A DNA stretch of 64,000 nt from Sphingomonas panacis (GTDB lineage: Bacteria > Pseudomonadota > Alphaproteobacteria > Sphingomonadales > Sphingomonadaceae): positions 4,557,501 to 4,621,500 of the forward strand of contig NZ_CP014168.1 of assembly GCF_001717955.1 (NCBI RefSeq), written 5' to 3'. The notes below the pieces were generated by a model. The model worked only from the letters and a program-made list of their open reading frames with translations, searched no databases and was not told the origin of the DNA. The position numbers and the translations under genes were made by a program. Shown here one piece after another: positions 61,532 through 64,000 of the stretch (position 1 is its first letter; every line of letters starts with the position of its first letter).

Positions 61532-62182
61532 GTGACGACACCGGCCGAAGCGCTCGCAAGCTGGCCGCCGCAGCGGTATGCGGCTGTGCGCAGCGCCGTC
61601 CGCACCGGCGATCTCGCGATCTGCTCGGGCAACCAGATGTTCTCGCGCGTCATCCAATGGGCGACCAAGAGCGAGTGGAGCCACATCGCGATGATCGTCC
61701 GGCTCGAAGAGCTAGACCGCGTGATGGTGCTCGAAGCGGTGCAGAAGATCGGCGTGCGCTGCGTGCCGCTCAGCCGCTGGGTCACCGATTTCCAGCCGCG
61801 CGGCAAGCCCTTCACCGGCAGGGTCGTGATCGCCCGCCACGACGAGATCGCGCGCGCCACGCAGGACCAGATGCGGCAAATGAGCGGCTTCGCCACCGGC
61901 CAGCTCGGCTGCCCGTTCGACGCCGCCGAACTCGCCAAGATCGCGCTGCGCATCTGCCTCGCGCGGTTCGGCGTGCGGCTGCCGCGCATGATCCAGCCCA
62001 ACGACGAGTATTTCTGCTCGGAATATCTCGACGAATGCTACCAGCGGCTCGGCGTGACGATCCCGTGGGACGGGCGCGGCTTCATCGCCCCGTCCGATTT
62101 CGCGCGCGCGCCGCATGTCCACGCGGTGATGCGGGTTTCGCGCTTCCCGTTCCGCACCGGCGCGGTACAAGCGGACGAATGA
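61532..62182 (+). CDS. YiiX/NlpC-P60-like (permuted papain-fold) hydrolase
   Basis: A 216-residue cytoplasmic protein with a permuted papain-like order: GDLAICSGNQMFSRVIQWAT at the start, SHIAMIVRLEE with the candidate His, and EYFCSEYLDECY with the candidate catalytic Cys. It resembles YiiX/YebB lipo-like hydrolases. The substrate is unknown (amide or thioester likely). It starts with GTG 61532, two bases after the rimO stop, and overlaps the serine hydrolase by ATGA. Confidence 0.84.
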   Translation: MTTPAEALASWPPQRYAAVRSAVRTGDLAICSGNQMFSRVIQWATKSEWSHIAMIVRLEELDRVMVLEAVQKIGVRCVPLSRWVTDFQPRGKPFTGRVVIARHDEIARATQDQMRQMSGFATGQLGCPFDAAELAKIALRICLARFGVRLPRMIQPNDEYFCSEYLDECYQRLGVTIPWDGRGFIAPSDFARAPHVHAVMRVSRFPFRTGAVQADE

Positions 62183-63567
62183 AAGCCCTGCTCGCCGCGC
62201 TGCTGCTCACCGCCGCTCCTGTTTCCGCACAGGAGCTGTCACCTGCCGAGACCGCGAAGGTCGAGAAGATCGTCGCCGACAGCCTCGCCCGCACCGGCGT
62301 CCCCTCCGCCTCGATCGCGATCGTGCGCGGCGGCCGCATCGTCCTCGCCAAAGCCTATGGCAAGCAATCCGAAACGATCCCGCAGGCCCGCGCCGACACC
62401 AAATACCCGATCGCCTCGATCTCGAAGCAGTTCACCGCCGCCGCGATCCTGATGCTGCGCGATCAGGGCAAATTGAGCCTCGACGATAAAGTCTCGAAAT
62501 ACGTCCCCGGCATCAGCGGCGGCGACATCATCACGATCCGCCAATTGCTCAGCCACACCTCGGGCCTGCAGGACTACTGGCCGCAGGATTACAGCTTCGC
62601 GGCGATGCGCGAACCCGTCACCCCGCAGGACATCGTCGATCGCTGGGCGAAGAAGCCGCTCGATTTCGCGCCGGGCACGCAGTGGCAATATTCGAACACC
62701 GGCTATGTCGTCGCCGGCATGATCGTCGAGAAGGTCGCGGCGATGCCTTTGCTCGATTTCCTCAAGGGCCACGTCTTCACCCCGCTCGGCATGGCGCCGG
62801 TCGATCAGGATATCGCGGTCGGCCCCGGCTATCCGCAGGGCTATCAGCGTTTCGCGCTCGGCCCGGTCCGGCCTGAGCGGCCCGCCGCGCACGGCTGGCT
62901 GTTCGCGGCCGGCGAACTGGCGATGTCGGCGAGCGATCTCGCCAGATGGGACATCGCGCGGATGAACCGCACGCTCCTCCCCGCCGCCGACTGGGCCGAG
63001 CAGGAAACCCCGGTCAAGCTCACCGACGGCACCACCAACGGCTACGGCCTCGGCGTCACCGCCGGCGAGCAGCTCGGCCACCGCTTCGTCGAGCATAGCG
63101 GCGAGGCGGTCGGCTTCCTGTCGCAGAACACCGTCTTCCCCGATGACAAGGCGGCGGTGGTGGTGTTGGTCAACGCCGATTTCAGCGACGCGTTCAGCAG
63201 CATCGCCGCGCAGATCGCCGAAACGATCCTGCCGCCCTCGCAGACCCAGCGCGCCGAAGGGACGACCACCGCCAAGGCGCGCCGCGTCTACGCGATGCTG
63301 CGCTCGGGCACTCTCGACCGCGCGGTGATGACGCCCGACTCCAATTATTATTTCTCCGCCAGCGCGCTTGCCGATTACAAGGCCACGCTCGGCCCGCTCG
63401 GCGAACCCAGGAGCTTCGAGCTGGTGCGGCCCCCGCGGCTGCGCGGCGGTTTCGTCAACCGCAATTACCGGGCAGTCTTCGCCGACCGCACGCTCAACAT
63501 CGTGACCTACGCCGAACCCGGCGAGACCGGGCGCTACGAACAATTTCTGGTGATGCCGAGCCAATGA
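62179..63567 (+). CDS. Exported serine hydrolase, beta-lactamase/PBP4 family
   Basis: A 462-residue protein with a signal peptide (~1-18, ending VSAQ). The serine beta-lactamase-type motifs are SISK (80-83), YSN (171-173) and HSGE near residue 308, all intact, with SHTSGLQDYW typical of class C-like esterases. It probably acts as a periplasmic esterase or D-amino peptidase rather than a true beta-lactamase. It overlaps both neighbours by ATGA. Confidence 0.9.
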   Translation: MKALLAALLLTAAPVSAQELSPAETAKVEKIVADSLARTGVPSASIAIVRGGRIVLAKAYGKQSETIPQARADTKYPIASISKQFTAAAILMLRDQGKLSLDDKVSKYVPGISGGDIITIRQLLSHTSGLQDYWPQDYSFAAMREPVTPQDIVDRWAKKPLDFAPGTQWQYSNTGYVVAGMIVEKVAAMPLLDFLKGHVFTPLGMAPVDQDIAVGPGYPQGYQRFALGPVRPERPAAHGWLFAAGELAMSASDLARWDIARMNRTLLPAADWAEQETPVKLTDGTTNGYGLGVTAGEQLGHRFVEHSGEAVGFLSQNTVFPDDKAAVVVLVNADFSDAFSSIAAQIAETILPPSQTQRAEGTTTAKARRVYAMLRSGTLDRAVMTPDSNYYFSASALADYKATLGPLGEPRSFELVRPPRLRGGFVNRNYRAVFADRTLNIVTYAEPGETGRYEQFLVMPSQ

Positions 63568-64000
63568 CCTACGATCCCACGCCCCTGTTCCAACCCGATC
63601 GCGGCCAGAGCGCCCACACCATCCACGTGGTTACGAAGGACGCGTTCGAAGGCTGGCGCACCGCCCAGTCGCCGCGCGTGCGAACCGCGCTCGACGCCGC
63701 CCGCGTCGAGGCCAAGCCGGGCGCAACCGCGATCCTACCCGGTGCGGAGGCCGAGGATTGGTCGGTGCTGCTGTGCGTCGCCAAGACGCCGCTCGGCACA
63801 TGGGATCTCGCCAAGCTCGCCGAGACCCTGCCCGACGGCAGCTACCGCCTAGACGGCGCGAACGCCGGTGCGGCGCTGCTCGGCTGGGCGCTCGGCCAAC
63901 ACGCCTTCACGCGATACAAAAAGCCCGACCGCACCCCCGGCCGCGTGCTGCTCACCGCCGAACCCGCGCGCATCGCCGAAGCGGTCGCGCTCGCCCGCGC
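63564..64000 (+). CDS. Leucyl aminopeptidase family (M17), N-terminal part (3' end outside window)
   Basis: The open frame from ATG 63564 reaches the window edge (145 codons). It is the M17 N-terminal domain: a first half around AHTIHVVTKDAFEGWRTAQ and GATAILPGAEAEDW, then LLGWALGQHAFTRYKK, a block typical of this family in sphingomonads. The metal-binding catalytic domain lies beyond 64000. ATGA overlap with the serine hydrolase indicates one operon. Confidence 0.8.
   Translation, partial: MTYDPTPLFQPDRGQSAHTIHVVTKDAFEGWRTAQSPRVRTALDAARVEAKPGATAILPGAEAEDWSVLLCVAKTPLGTWDLAKLAETLPDGSYRLDGANAGAALLGWALGQHAFTRYKKPDRTPGRVLLTAEPARIAEAVALAR

Overview
The window is a high-GC, densely packed chromosomal segment of an alphaproteobacterium, almost certainly a member of the Sphingomonadales (Sphingomonas or a close relative). 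The evidence is the gene content (UPF0262, DUF2849, DUF1285 and DUF2794 genes, a tonB-exbB-exbD-exbD block, a siroheme/CysI/DUF934/CysH sulfate operon), frequent 4-nt ATGA/GTGA overlaps, TTG/GTG starts, and many short palindromic intergenic repeats of types common in sphingomonad genomes. No prophage, insertion sequence, integrase or CRISPR array was seen.

Layout. 1-5 kb: the 3' end of astD (arginine catabolism), a small unannotated gene, then assimilatory sulfate reduction (cobA, DUF2849, cysI, DUF934, cysH), with a ~210-bp palindrome upstream of cysI. 5-14 kb: dnaB, UPF0262, a GH25-like protein, cdd and dcd (pyrimidine deaminases), the TonB-ExbB-ExbD-ExbD energy module, a secreted protein, folB and a GNAT acetyltransferase. 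14-26 kb: DUF1285, a CoA-type Nudix hydrolase and the CCA enzyme; a GGDEF-EAL protein; parC; a GcvA-like LysR regulator; a DUF4349 lipoprotein; purC-purS-purQ; a diguanylate cyclase; a queuosine-precursor transporter; tRNA-Arg(TCT).

26.7-39.3 kb is the most unusual region: a Ter (tellurium-resistance type) stress system. Twelve genes run on the minus strand from 39288 down to 28215: ATP-grasp ligase, TerZ-like, TerD-TerA fusion, DUF475/TerC-like membrane protein, two TerD proteins, a TerD-like domain fused to a trypsin-like protease, phosphoribosyltransferase with a TRSP-type tail, HAD phosphatase, StiP/PRTase with a Pelota-like tail, CitE-like lyase and AIM24. A TelA-like and a possible XpaC-like gene face it from the other side. 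The enzyme set matches the nucleoside-like-metabolite module previously proposed from comparative genomics of Ter operons; its product is unknown.

39.4-55.6 kb: the rplKA, rplJL, rpoB, rpoC block. It is broken up by an EAL phosphodiesterase, an AsmA protein and a small ORF (between rplA and rplJ), by a proline/threonine-rich membrane protein (between rplL and rpoB), and by a repeat (between rpoB and rpoC). nusG and secE are not upstream of rplK. 56-64 kb: DUF2794, cysE, a TSUP permease, parE, rimO, a YiiX/NlpC-P60-like hydrolase, a serine hydrolase and the 5' part of an M17 leucyl aminopeptidase gene that runs off the window.
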